A stretch of DNA of 64,000 nucleotides from Shimia sediminis (GTDB lineage: Bacteria > Pseudomonadota > Alphaproteobacteria > Rhodobacterales > Rhodobacteraceae), in contig NZ_RYZK01000001.1 of the NCBI RefSeq assembly GCF_003990645.1, forward strand, positions 62,001 to 126,000, read 5' to 3'. A program made the translations under genes and the position numbers. Shown one piece after another: positions 40,660 to 50,548 of the stretch (position 1 is the stretch's first letter; each line of letters begins with the position of its first letter). The notes under the pieces were generated by a model. The model saw nothing but the letters and a program-made list of their open reading frames with translations. It was not told where the DNA came from and searched no databases.

Positions 40660-41397
40660 ATGTTTGATCTGACAGGAAAATGCGCGCTGGTGACTGGCGC
40701 GTCGGGTGGCATCGGTGGCGAGATCGCCAAGGCGCTGCATGCTGCAGGCGCGACCGTGGGCCTTTCTGGCACACGCGTAGAGCCGCTCGAGGCACTGGCC
40801 GCCGAACTGGGTGAGCGCGCGCATGTGCTGCCCTGTAACCTCAGTGACCCAGAGGCCGTGGACGCGCTGCCAAAGCAGGCGGCCGAGGCGATGGGGTCGG
40901 TCGATATTCTGGTCAATAACGCCGGGATCACCCGCGACCAGATTTTCATGCGCATGAGCGACGATGAATGGCAAAGCGTTCTGGATGTGAACCTGACCTC
41001 GACCATGCGCCTGTGCCGTGGTGTGATGCGTCCTATGATGAAGGCACGCTGGGGGCGGATCATCAACATCTCGTCCATCGTGGGCGCCACCGGCAACCCC
41101 GGTCAGGCGAACTATGCGGCCTCTAAGGCGGGCATGGTCGGTCTGACCAAGTCGATTGCCTATGAAGTGGCCAGCCGTGGGATCACTGCCAACGCCGTGG
41201 CGCCGGGCTTTATCGCCACCGCAATGACCGACAAGCTGACGGACGATCAAAAGGGCAAGATCAACGCGCAGATTCCCGCCAATCGCATGGGCATGCCGGA
41301 AGAAATCGCCGCTGCGGTTCTGTACCTTGCCAGCTCTGAGGCGGGCTATGTCACCGGTTCGACCTTGCATGTGAACGGCGGTATGGCCATGTTGTAA
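40660..41397 (+). CDS. fabG: 3-oxoacyl-ACP reductase
   Basis: 245 residues, short-chain reductase fold. Cofactor loop TGASGGIGGEIA, NNAG, catalytic S and Y in SSIVGATGNPGQANYAASKAG, and the C-terminal dimer helix ending GSTLHVNGGMAML. It reduces the keto group in each elongation cycle. Confidence 0.96.
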   Translation: MFDLTGKCALVTGASGGIGGEIAKALHAAGATVGLSGTRVEPLEALAAELGERAHVLPCNLSDPEAVDALPKQAAEAMGSVDILVNNAGITRDQIFMRMSDDEWQSVLDVNLTSTMRLCRGVMRPMMKARWGRIINISSIVGATGNPGQANYAASKAGMVGLTKSIAYEVASRGITANAVAPGFIATAMTDKLTDDQKGKINAQIPANRMGMPEEIAAAVLYLASSEAGYVTGSTLHVNGGMAML

Positions 41398-41644
41398 CCC
41401 AGCCGGCCCGGGCTGCTTGCACATTCCGGGCCTGCCGGACCTTTTGCCGCTAACATGCGAAAGCGTTTGCCTTGGCAGGCGGATATGCTATAGGCGGCGA
41501 AGATTTTCCGAGGGTGCCGTCTGGTTCCCACGAACATCCGGGCAACCGGAGACAAGAGCCGCCCCTCGGGGCACCAACCAATGCCTGCCTCGTGGGGTGG
41601 GTCATCAAAAGGGTCGATTGGCCCATGACGAATGAGGAAATGAC

Positions 41645-41878
41645 ATGAGCGACGTCGCAGACCGCGTGAAAAAGATCGTTGTAGAGCACCTGGGTGTTGA
41701 AGAGGACAAGGTTGTTGAAAACGCCTCGTTCATCGACGATCTGGGCGCAGACAGCCTGGACACCGTGGAACTGGTAATGGCTTTCGAAGAAGAGTTCGGC
41801 ATCGAGATCCCCGATGACGCAGCCGAGACCATCCAGACCTTTGGCGACGCGGTGAAGTTCATCACTGAAGCTTCCTGA
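41645..41878 (+). CDS. acpP: acyl carrier protein
   Basis: 77 residues, acidic, with the phosphopantetheine serine in [12 protein letters not shown] (about residue 38). The 247-base gap from fabG probably holds its own promoter (TTGCCT and TATAGG-like boxes near 41467-41495), as expected for a highly expressed gene. A terminator follows. Confidence 0.97.
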   Translation: MSDVADRVKKIVVEHLGVEEDKVVENASFIDDLGADSLDTVELVMAFEEEFGIEIPDDAAETIQTFGDAVKFITEAS

Positions 41879-41907
41879 GTTTCCGCGCCTCTCAAGGCGT
41901 GAGATTG

Positions 41908-41936
41908 GCCCCTGCCGCAAGGTGGGGGCCTTTTTC
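41908..41936 (+). terminator. intrinsic terminator after acpP
   Basis: GGCCCCTGCC pairs with GGTGGGGGCC (ten pairs, two wobbles) around GCAA, followed by five T. Confidence 0.85.
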
Positions 41937-42076
41937 TTTGCCAAATTGCCCCAGATTCGTGACCTGTGACGGAAACGACGCGAATTCTGCCGATTTGGGG
42001 ATATCTCCGAAGGATGTTAGGCTTTCAACCTGCGCTGAACGGTGCCGGTGTGCCCGGTTTTTCCTTGGAGGTCAAA

Positions 42077-42820
42077 ATGATCGTTTTCCCAACTATTGAA
42101 CTGCAGGGGGGCAAGTGTGTCTCGCTGACCCGCGGACGTCTTGAAGAGCCGTCGATTTGGCACGTGGACCCTGTTCAAACGGCGCAAAGCTATGCCAGTG
42201 CCGGGGCGTCGTTCATCCACATCACCGACCTGGATGCGGTTGCGGGTGAGGGCAACAACGATGAGCTGATACAGGAGATCGTGCAAAAGGCCGGAAGTTC
42301 GGTGCAACTGGGCGGCGGGTTTCGCACCCGTCAACGTGTGGAAGAGTGGATCGACAAGGGCGCTGGCCGCGTGGTGATCGGCACTCTGGCGGTGCAGGAC
42401 CCGACCACGGTGCAGGAGCTGGCCACGCGCTATCCGGATCAGATTGTTCTGGCCGTGGACGTGTTTCAGGGCAAGTTGATGACCGAAGGCTGGCGCAATG
42501 CCGGAGCAATGGACCCTGCGGACTTTGTGCGGGCCTATGACAGTGCACCGCTGGCGGGGGTGGTCGTCACCGATATCGACGCCGACATCGGCGATCAGGA
42601 AGGCCAGCTGGGCGTGATCTCGGGCGTGGCCGCAGCGACGCGGCATCCGGTGATCGCACGCGGTACGGTGCGCAGCCTGGATGACATCTCGCGCCTGAAG
42701 TACGTGGCCAATATCAGTGGCACGCTGGTAGGGCGCGCGCTGCACGCCAAGGACATCGATCTGGCCGAAGCGCTGGACGTGGCCCAGCCGGTGCCGGAAC
42801 CAAAAGCAGAGTTTCAATAA
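42077..42820 (+). CDS. HisA-like (beta/alpha)8 isomerase paralogue
   Basis: 247 residues with the HisA fold: VQLGGGFRTRQRVEEWIDKG, the aspartate of LAVDVFQGKLMTEGW and TDIDADIGDQEGQLG. Two differences from true HisA matter. The first catalytic acid is glutamate (PTIELQGG, E8 where HisA has D), and the second phosphate loop reads IARGTV instead of the usual double glycine. It is isolated between acpP and fabF, with its own ribosome site (GGAGG) and terminator, not in a his operon. A different substrate is possible. Confidence 0.8.
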   Translation: MIVFPTIELQGGKCVSLTRGRLEEPSIWHVDPVQTAQSYASAGASFIHITDLDAVAGEGNNDELIQEIVQKAGSSVQLGGGFRTRQRVEEWIDKGAGRVVIGTLAVQDPTTVQELATRYPDQIVLAVDVFQGKLMTEGWRNAGAMDPADFVRAYDSAPLAGVVVTDIDADIGDQEGQLGVISGVAAATRHPVIARGTVRSLDDISRLKYVANISGTLVGRALHAKDIDLAEALDVAQPVPEPKAEFQ

Positions 42821-42840
42821 AACCTTCTGAGAATTGAGTG

Positions 42841-42875
42841 ACAGCGCCCAACTTTGGTGGGGCGCTGTTTCTTTT
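42841..42875 (+). terminator. intrinsic terminator after the HisA-like gene
   Basis: ACAGCGCC pairs with GGCGCTGT, followed by TTCTTTT. Confidence 0.75.
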
Positions 42876-42966
42876 GGAGGATGGCCGCCGATAGGGTCGG
42901 TTGCACTTGCCCCCGGTGGGTAAGGCACGGTATTAGCGGACAAGAACTTGAGGAAAGGGCAGCAAT

Positions 42967-44225
<1,259 letters not shown>

Positions 44226-44226
<1 letters not shown>

Positions 44227-45377
44227 TGTGGCGACATATCGCCTCTAACGCGATTACATTGCTGATCGTGGTCGTGTTTCTGTTGGGCGGCGTGATCCTC
44301 TGGGGGCAGTCACAGTACCGCGCCGAGGGGCCGCTGGACAGCGCGATCTGCCTGAGGGTAGACCGCGGATCAAACATGAGCCGCGTGTCGCAAGAGCTTG
44401 AAAAGCAAGGCGCAATCACGAACGGGTCGATCTTTCGGATCGGCTCGGACTATGCCGATAAATCCGACAAGCTGAAGGCGGGATCGTTCCTGGTGCCGCC
44501 CGGCGCGTCGATGGAAGAGATCGCCGACATCGTGACCCGTGGCGGGGCGAGCACCTGTGGGACCGAGATTGTCTATCGTGTGGGTGTGACCCGGCAAGGG
44601 GTGCAGGTGCGCGAGCTGGATCCGGAGACGGGGCGGTTTGTCGAGGTGGCGGCGTTCAACCCGGCTGAAGATGAAGTGCCGGCGGTCTTTACCCAGGTCA
44701 ACCAACAGCCCGACACGCGCTATCGCATCTCGGTTGCAGAAGGTGTGACCAGCTGGCAAGTGGTTGATGCACTTAAGAAAATCGAACTTCTCTCGGGTGA
44801 GGTTAACGTGCCGGAAGAAGGCACGCTGGCGCCGGACAGCTACGAAGTGCGCGCCGGGGATGCCCGCAGCGATGTTGTGCAGCGCATGCAAGCCGCGCAA
44901 ACCGTGCTGGTGGATGCGGCGTGGGAGTCGCGTTCAGACGATACGCCATTGAAAACAAAAGAAGAAATGCTGATCCTGGCCTCGATCATCGAGAAGGAAA
45001 CCGGCGTGGCCGAAGAACGGCGTCAGGTGGCGAGCGTGTTCACCAACCGGTTGGATCGCGGCATGAAACTGCAGACCGACCCGACCGTAATCTATGGCAT
45101 CACCAAGGGTGAAGGCGTGCTGGGTCGTGGGCTGCGGCAGAGTGAATTGCGCCGCGAAACCCCTTGGAATACTTATGTAATTACCGGGTTGCCGCCGACA
45201 CCCATTGCCAACCCGGGACGTGCCAGCCTGGAGGCTGCGGTCAATCCCGATGAGACCGAGTACCTGTTCTTTGTGGCCGATGGCACCGGGGGGCATGCCT
45301 TTGCCACCACGCTGTCCGAGCACAACGCAAATGTGCGCAAGTGGCGCCAGATCGAGGCAGAGCGCGCCAATCAGTAG
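44226..45377 (+). CDS. mltG: endolytic murein transglycosylase
   Basis: 383 residues. A single membrane anchor (NAITLLIVVVFLLGGVILWG) is followed by LysM-like and YceG domains. The catalytic glutamate is in ILASIIEKETGVAEERRQVA, and LQTDPTVIYG and NTYVITGLPPTPIANPG are conserved. It cuts nascent glycan strands at the inner membrane. Coupled to fabF. Confidence 0.94.
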
Positions 45378-45417
45378 GGTGGCGGCTCAGTCCTTGCCAA
45401 AGGGTTAACTGACCAAT

Positions 45418-45457
45418 TTGTACAACATTTTTGGGGGCGTTTCTCCATGTTGTACAA
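45418..45457. repeat. long inverted repeat built on TTGTACAA
   Basis: TTGTACAACAT and ATGTTGTACAA, 11 bases each, separated by 18. Each arm contains the palindrome TTGTACAA. No T-run follows; the intrinsic terminator for this convergent gap is separate, at 45562. Confidence 0.6.
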
Positions 45458-45561
45458 CTTGATTATTAACCATCCAGAAAGGTTTTCTGCACGATTTTGG
45501 TCGTGATCTGTCGTGACTTTGAACCCTGTCTTTCAAAAGTCTCTCTAAACCTCCCAGATCA

Positions 45562-45604
45562 AAAAAAATGGCCGCACGCACACATCCTGCGGCGGCCATT
45601 TTTT
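45562..45604. terminator. bidirectional terminator
   Basis: AAAATGGCCGC pairs with GCGGCCATTTT, with A and T runs on both sides, between convergent genes. Confidence 0.85.
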
Positions 45605-45625
45605 GGCTGGGGTCATTCTCAGAGG

Positions 45626-46579
45626 TTAGTTGACGAGGACGTCTTCATCCTCTTCTTCTGCTTCGGTCACCTCATCATCGACAGTTTCGGTTTCCAGCGA
45701 TGCAAGGTCGGACAGGCGTTCGTCCAGCGCCGCCTCGAAGTGTTCGCGCGCCTCGGGCGTGACGTCCCGATCGCCCGCCAGCTCCGCAAAAGCCGCGTCC
45801 GCGGCCGCCTGCGCGGCCTCGACGTCGGTGGAATCGATCGTGTCTTGCGCCGTGTTGTAATCGGCGGTCAGATCGTCGTTCACAGCCATGACATCGGTAT
45901 CTTCGTCGGAGGGGGTGTAAACTTCGAAGCTTTGGGTGTCCTCGTTGAAGACAACTTCGACTCCGGGGGTGTTGGTGATCCCGTCGATTGTGGCCGTTGC
46001 CCCGGCAACCGCCGCCAATGCGTCAGCGTAGCCATTGCGGGCGTCGGACTGCGCATAGGCCGCGATACGGCCAACCATGCTGGTGGGAGAAGCATTTGCC
46101 CAGGCATTTGCGCTGGCATGATAGGCGTTCAGCCCCTTGAGTGACGAGGCGATTTGCCCGTTCACGCTGCCTTTGGTGCTGCTTTTGGTGGTTTTGGCGG
46201 CGGCCTGTTGTGGGGCCTTGGCCTTAGCGGTTGTCGTGGTCGATTTGGCCACGGCCGCTGTATGCCTGGTGGTGTTGATACCGAACAGGGCCGCCATGCT
46301 TTTGCCAAAGCCGCCGCCTTTGCCACCACTGTGACCATTGCCGCCACCGTGACCGTTGCCGCCGCCATTTCCACCGCCGTTGCCGCCGCCATTTCCACCA
46401 CCGTTGCCGCCGCCATTTCCGCCACCGTTACCGCCGCCGTTGCCGCCACCATTTCCACCGCCGTTGCCCCCGCCGGCGATGGCAGGTTCAGCGGTAAAGA
46501 CGATTACTGACGCCGAGACCGCCCCAATCAGGGAGAGGGTCAGCGCGGTTGTTTTGAGCAGGGAATTTAGGTGGCCCAT
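45626..46579 (-). CDS. exported protein with glycine-asparagine repeat
   Basis: 317 residues. A signal peptide is followed directly by about ten GGGN units and then GHGGGNGHSGG. The middle (residues about 100-135) is rich in T, K and A, and the C-terminal half is acidic and helical (DVEAAQAAADAAFAELAGDR), ending EEEDEDVLVN. The repeat would be flexible, as in surface-layer or adhesion linkers. No domain family recognised. Other frames over the repeat are also open, but only this one has a signal peptide. Confidence 0.7.
   Translation of the reverse strand: MGHLNSLLKTTALTLSLIGAVSASVIVFTAEPAIAGGGNGGGNGGGNGGGNGGGNGGGNGGGNGGGNGGGNGGGNGHGGGNGHSGGKGGGFGKSMAALFGINTTRHTAAVAKSTTTTAKAKAPQQAAAKTTKSSTKGSVNGQIASSLKGLNAYHASANAWANASPTSMVGRIAAYAQSDARNGYADALAAVAGATATIDGITNTPGVEVVFNEDTQSFEVYTPSDEDTDVMAVNDDLTADYNTAQDTIDSTDVEAAQAAADAAFAELAGDRDVTPEAREHFEAALDERLSDLASLETETVDDEVTEAEEEDEDVLVN
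46355..46474 (-). repeat. 12-bp coding minisatellite (GGGN)n
   Basis: About ten tandem 12-base units encoding GGGN, varying only at third positions. Such repeats change length by slippage. Confidence 0.75.
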
Positions 46580-46792
46580 GATAGTTCTCCTTGGGTATTT
46601 GCGGCCAAATTAGCCCCGCATTGGGGCGGAAATACGGCAAAATCCGGACATGTTCATTGCTTGCGCAACAACCTGCGAACGGTGGGTTAAGCGGCTGGTG
46701 ATCTGGTTGGGTCAGGGTGTGTCTTGCCGGTCGGGGCGTGATGTTCCGGCTATCGCGGAGGGGTCAACCACGCGTGAGAGGCAAGACCATAC

Positions 46793-47143
46793 ATGAGCAA
46801 ATTCACAGCGCCTTTGGGCGGGTCGCCACTGGATGAGGATGTGGCGGAGGTGAGGCACCAGTTGAAGAGTCTGAGAGGCGGGCTCGCCCTGTTGCGGGAC
46901 AAGCTGGAGCAGGATGAGGACATTGCGGGCGGGCCGTTTGGCAAGGTTCTGATGGAACTGCGCCAATTGCTGCGCACCACTATGGAGACGGAGCAGAAAC
47001 TTGAAGAACGTCGAAAGAAAAAGGAAGGAATCGTCCACGACTATCGGCTCGACCTCGAGGACGCGCGGACTTCGATCGGGCGCCGCCTGGATCGCCTGCG
47101 CGCCGCTGAAGACGCGCGAGGCTTTTCTGGACGGGTTGAGTGA
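46793..47143 (+). CDS. GTA gene 1 (small terminase-like protein)
   Basis: 116 residues, mostly helical and charged (EVRHQLKSLRGGLALLRDKL; LLRTTMETEQKLEERRKKKE). It is the first gene of the RcGTA-type cluster, where g1 acts with TerL in packaging host DNA without sequence specificity. Its 3' end overlaps the annotated g2 frame in another frame. Confidence 0.78.
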   Translation: MSKFTAPLGGSPLDEDVAEVRHQLKSLRGGLALLRDKLEQDEDIAGGPFGKVLMELRQLLRTTMETEQKLEERRKKKEGIVHDYRLDLEDARTSIGRRLDRLRAAEDARGFSGRVE

Positions 47144-48413
47144 GGGCGAGCTGCTGGCGCTGCCCTATCTGTTTGAGTTCTGGGCGTTTGATCATCAGTT
47201 GCCCCCCGAGGGTGACTGGAAAACCTGGGTGATCCTGGGCGGGCGCGGCGCGGGCAAGACCCGCGCCGGGGCCGAGTGGGTGCGCGCCATGGTCGAGGGC
47301 AATGGCCCGATGGACAAGGGGCGCGCCCGGCGCGTGGCACTGGTCGGCGAAACGGTCGATCAGGTGCGCGAGGTGATGGTCTATGGCGAAAGCGGCATTC
47401 TGGCGTGCTCGCCCTCGGATCGCCGGCCCAGGTGGGAGGCCGGTCGCAAGCGGCTGGTCTGGCCCAATGGCGCCGTGGCGCAGGTGTTTTCTGCGCATGA
47501 ACCCGAGGCGCTGCGGGGGCCGCAGTTTGATGCGGCCTGGGTGGATGAGCTGGCCAAGTGGAAAAAGGCGCAGGACACCTGGGATATGCTGCAGTTCGGC
47601 CTGCGGCTGGGAGAGCACCCGCAGGTCTGTGTGACCACCACGCCGCGCAATGTGGGGCTGTTGAAGGCGCTGTTGGCGCAGGGTTCAACCGTGTCGACCC
47701 ATGCGCCGACCGAGGTGAACCGCGCCAATCTGGCGGACAGTTTCCTGGCGGAGGTCAAGGCGCGCTATGCGGGCACGCGGATGGGACGGCAGGAGCTGGA
47801 GGGCGTGGTGCTGGACGATGTCGAGGGCGCGCTCTGGACCACGCGGATGCTGGAGAAGCTGCGGCGCAAGCGGTTGCCAAAGCTGGATCGCATCGTGGTG
47901 GCGGTGGACCCGCCGGTGACAAGCCATGCGGGGTCGGATGAATGCGGCATCGTCGTGGCCGGTGTGTCGATGCAGGGCGAGGTCGGAGACTGGCGCGCCT
48001 ATGTGCTGGACGATGTGACGGTGCGGGCCAAGAGCCCGCTGGGCTGGGCGCGTGTGGCGGTCACGGCGATGGAGACCTGGGGCGCGGACCGGCTGGTGGC
48101 CGAGGTCAACCAGGGCGGCGATCTGGTGAGCGAAGTGGTGCGGCAGGTGGACCCTCTGGTGCCGATCAAGCCGGTACATGCGGCGCGCGGCAAGGCGGCG
48201 CGGGCCGAGCCTGTGGCGGCGCTTTATGAGCAGGGGCGGGTGTTTCACGTCGGCGGCTTTGGGGCGCTTGAGGATCAGATGTGCCGGATGACGGTGCAGG
48301 GATACGAGGGGCAGGGCAGCCCGGATCGGCTGGATGCTTTGGTCTGGGCGCTGCACGAGTTGGTGATCGAACCGTCTTCGCAGTGGCGGCGTCCACGTAT
48401 GCGCAGCCTGTGA
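47001..48413 (+). CDS. GTA gene 2, terminase large subunit
   Basis: Walker A GGRGAGKTRAGAEWV (about residues 80-94), Walker B-like FDAAWVDELAKW, nuclease aspartates in VVAVDPPVTSHAGSDECGIV and near the C-terminus (DRLDALVWAL). It packages random host DNA into GTA heads. The start is uncertain: the frame opens with TTG at 47001, inside g1, and conserved sequence begins near LSEGELLALPYLFEFW (about residue 46). Confidence 0.9.
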   Translation: MKNVERKRKESSTTIGSTSRTRGLRSGAAWIACAPLKTREAFLDGLSEGELLALPYLFEFWAFDHQLPPEGDWKTWVILGGRGAGKTRAGAEWVRAMVEGNGPMDKGRARRVALVGETVDQVREVMVYGESGILACSPSDRRPRWEAGRKRLVWPNGAVAQVFSAHEPEALRGPQFDAAWVDELAKWKKAQDTWDMLQFGLRLGEHPQVCVTTTPRNVGLLKALLAQGSTVSTHAPTEVNRANLADSFLAEVKARYAGTRMGRQELEGVVLDDVEGALWTTRMLEKLRRKRLPKLDRIVVAVDPPVTSHAGSDECGIVVAGVSMQGEVGDWRAYVLDDVTVRAKSPLGWARVAVTAMETWGADRLVAEVNQGGDLVSEVVRQVDPLVPIKPVHAARGKAARAEPVAALYEQGRVFHVGGFGALEDQMCRMTVQGYEGQGSPDRLDALVWALHELVIEPSSQWRRPRMRSL

Positions 48414-48535
48414 GGGCACCGAACGGTCGCCTGAGAGCGAATTAACACATTTAGGGGACAGTGCCCCAAGTCCAAAGCGCAAGGCTTGGGCCCGGGGCCA
48501 CCCCGAAGAGGCAGAAAAACAGGAGCGAACACAAG

Positions 48536-49720
48536 ATGGTTTTTGACGTCTTCCGGCGGCCCAAGGCCGAAGCACCCGAGCAGAAAGCCAGCGCCACAGG
48601 GCCGGTCGTTGCCTGGCACGGGGCGGGCCGCGTGGCCTGGAGCCCGCGCGATACGGTGTCGCTGACGCGGTCGGGGTTTACCGGCAACCCGGTTGGGTAT
48701 CGCTCGGTCAAGCTGATTGCAGAGAGCGCGGCGGCCCTGCCACTGGTGCTGCAGGGCGAGGTGGAGCGGTACGCCGAACACCCGGTGTTGCAGCTGTTGG
48801 CGGCGCCGAACCCGGTGCAGGGGCGGGCAGAGCTGATGGAGACGCTTTATGGTCAGCTGCTGTTGTCCGGCAACGGCTATGTCGAAGGTGTGCCGGGGGA
48901 AGATGGCATGCCGATCGAGCTGCACGTCTTGCGGTCGGACCGGATGTCGGTGGTGCCCGGAGCAGATGGCTGGCCGATTGCCTATGAGTACAAGGTCGGG
49001 GCGAAAAAGCATCGGTTTGACCTGAATGCCGGGGCGGCGGTGTGCCATGTAAAGAACTTTCACCCGCAGGATGACCACTATGGGTTCTCGCCGATGCAAG
49101 CGGCGGCGATGGCGGTGGATGTGCACAATGCGGCCTCGCGCTGGTCCAAGGGGCTTTTGGACAATGCAGCGCGGCCCTCGGGGGCGATTGTCTATCGGGG
49201 CGCGGACGGTGGCGGTGGCATGACCACCGATCAGTATGACCGCCTGGTGGGAGAGATGGAGAGCCACCATCAGGGTGCGCGCAACGCCGGTCGCCCAATG
49301 CTGCTGGAGGGGGGGCTGGACTGGAAACCCATGGGGTTCTCGCCCAGTGACATGGAGTTCCAGAAGACCAAGGAGGCCGCTGCGCGCGAGATTGCGCTGG
49401 CCTTTGGGGTGCCTCCGATGCTCCTGGGCATTCCCGGAGATGCGACCTATGCCAATTACCAAGAGGCGAACCGGGCGTTCTATCGCCTGACGGTTCTGCC
49501 GATGGTGGGGCGTGTTACGGCCATACTGGGCAACTGGTTGGCAGGGTTCACGGGCGAACGGCTGGAGCTGAAACCGGATCTGGACCAGGTGCCTGCATTG
49601 TCAGCCGAACGCGATGCGCAATGGACGCGGGTGTTGAACGCCGAGTTCCTGAGCGAGGCCGAAAAGCGCCACATGCTGGGTCTGCCTGCGAAGCTGGTCG
49701 ATGAGCCTGCCGATGGGTGA
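48536..49720 (+). CDS. GTA gene 3, portal protein
   Basis: 394 residues, HK97-type portal. NPVGYRSVKLIAESAAALPL, YGFSPMQAAAMAVDVHNAAS and the C-terminal REIALAFGVPPMLLGIPGD with TYANYQEANRAFYRLTVLP identify it. AGGAGCG precedes the ATG at 48536. It is clearly related to, but distinct from, the portal of the integrated element. Confidence 0.93.
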   Translation: MVFDVFRRPKAEAPEQKASATGPVVAWHGAGRVAWSPRDTVSLTRSGFTGNPVGYRSVKLIAESAAALPLVLQGEVERYAEHPVLQLLAAPNPVQGRAELMETLYGQLLLSGNGYVEGVPGEDGMPIELHVLRSDRMSVVPGADGWPIAYEYKVGAKKHRFDLNAGAAVCHVKNFHPQDDHYGFSPMQAAAMAVDVHNAASRWSKGLLDNAARPSGAIVYRGADGGGGMTTDQYDRLVGEMESHHQGARNAGRPMLLEGGLDWKPMGFSPSDMEFQKTKEAAAREIALAFGVPPMLLGIPGDATYANYQEANRAFYRLTVLPMVGRVTAILGNWLAGFTGERLELKPDLDQVPALSAERDAQWTRVLNAEFLSEAEKRHMLGLPAKLVDEPADG

Positions 49721-49940
49721 GCCGAGATATGGGTTTGAGCAGTTCGACTGCGCCCCTGCCTTGCGGCTGGAAGCGCATGAGAGGGTCGCAAAGTTGCAGT
49801 TCGACAGTCTGAACCGACGGCTGGACAAGATCGAGGCTTTGATCGAGCGGCTGGAAAAACGGTTGTGGCTGACGGTTTACGGCGTGGTGGGTGTGATCCT
49901 GGCGCAGGCCTTTCAAGGCTTGCTGAATGCGGCACCTTAG
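49701..49940 (+). CDS. GTA gene 3.5, small membrane-like protein
   Basis: 79 residues. Helical start (APALRLEAHERVAKLQFDSL) with a coiled coil, then a hydrophobic span (WLTVYGVVGVILAQAF). It overlaps the portal stop by 20 bases, in the position of g3.5 in other GTA clusters; an internal ATG at 49713 is also possible. Confidence 0.65.
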   Translation: MSLPMGEPRYGFEQFDCAPALRLEAHERVAKLQFDSLNRRLDKIEALIERLEKRLWLTVYGVVGVILAQAFQGLLNAAP

Positions 49941-49958
49941 GGCGCGAAGAAAGGGTGA

Positions 49959-50516
49959 ATGATGGATTATGACAACGGTTTGGAACGCAAATTTGCGCGG
50001 TTCGGAGACGGCTTGCTGGTGCAGGACGGCACCGTGATCGAAGGCTACGCCAGCTTGTTTGGCGCCAAGGATCAGGGCGGCGACATTGTGCAGAAGGGGG
50101 CCTATGGCAGCTCTTTGGGCAAGCTTGCCAAGGCCGGGCGTGGGGTGAAAATGCTGTGGCAGCATGATCCGAGCCAGCCGATCGGGATCTGGGACGTGGT
50201 GCGCGAAGACGCCCGCGGCCTGTGGGTCAAGGGGCGGCTGTTGACCGACGTCGAGAAGGGGCGCGAAGCGGCGGCCCTGATTGCAGCCGGTGCGATTGAT
50301 GGCCTGTCCATCGGCTATCGCACGGTGAAAGCCACAAAGAACGACAAGGGCCAGCGGCTCTTGCAGGAACTGGAGCTGTGGGAGGTGTCGCTTGTCACCT
50401 TTCCGATGCTGCCCAGTGCGCGCGTGTCGGCCAAGGGCGAAAGCCCGGACAGTGACATGTTGCGGGAGTTGGCGGCGGCCCTTGAGGACGCCCGTCAGGA
50501 GCTGCGGCGACCCTAG
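49959..50516 (+). CDS. GTA gene 4, prohead protease
   Basis: 185 residues. HK97 gp4-type: VIEGYASLFGAKDQGGDIVQ, MLWQHDPSQPIGIWD with the catalytic histidine, and AGAIDGLSIGYRTV with the serine. It cleaves the N-terminal scaffold domain of g5. Here it is a separate gene, unlike the fused protein of the 14-31 kb element. Confidence 0.92.
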   Translation: MMDYDNGLERKFARFGDGLLVQDGTVIEGYASLFGAKDQGGDIVQKGAYGSSLGKLAKAGRGVKMLWQHDPSQPIGIWDVVREDARGLWVKGRLLTDVEKGREAAALIAAGAIDGLSIGYRTVKATKNDKGQRLLQELELWEVSLVTFPMLPSARVSAKGESPDSDMLRELAAALEDARQELRRP

Positions 50517-50548
50517 GGGCGCCGGGCAACAACCTTAGATCGAGGACC

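Noticed and set aside
45418-45457. TTGTACAA inverted repeat as the mltG terminator
   Set aside because: No T-run; a standard terminator with T-runs lies at 45562-45604.
46338-46476. CRISPR-like or GC repeat array
   Set aside because: Units are contiguous 12-mers with no spacers and encode GGGN in a protein with a signal peptide.
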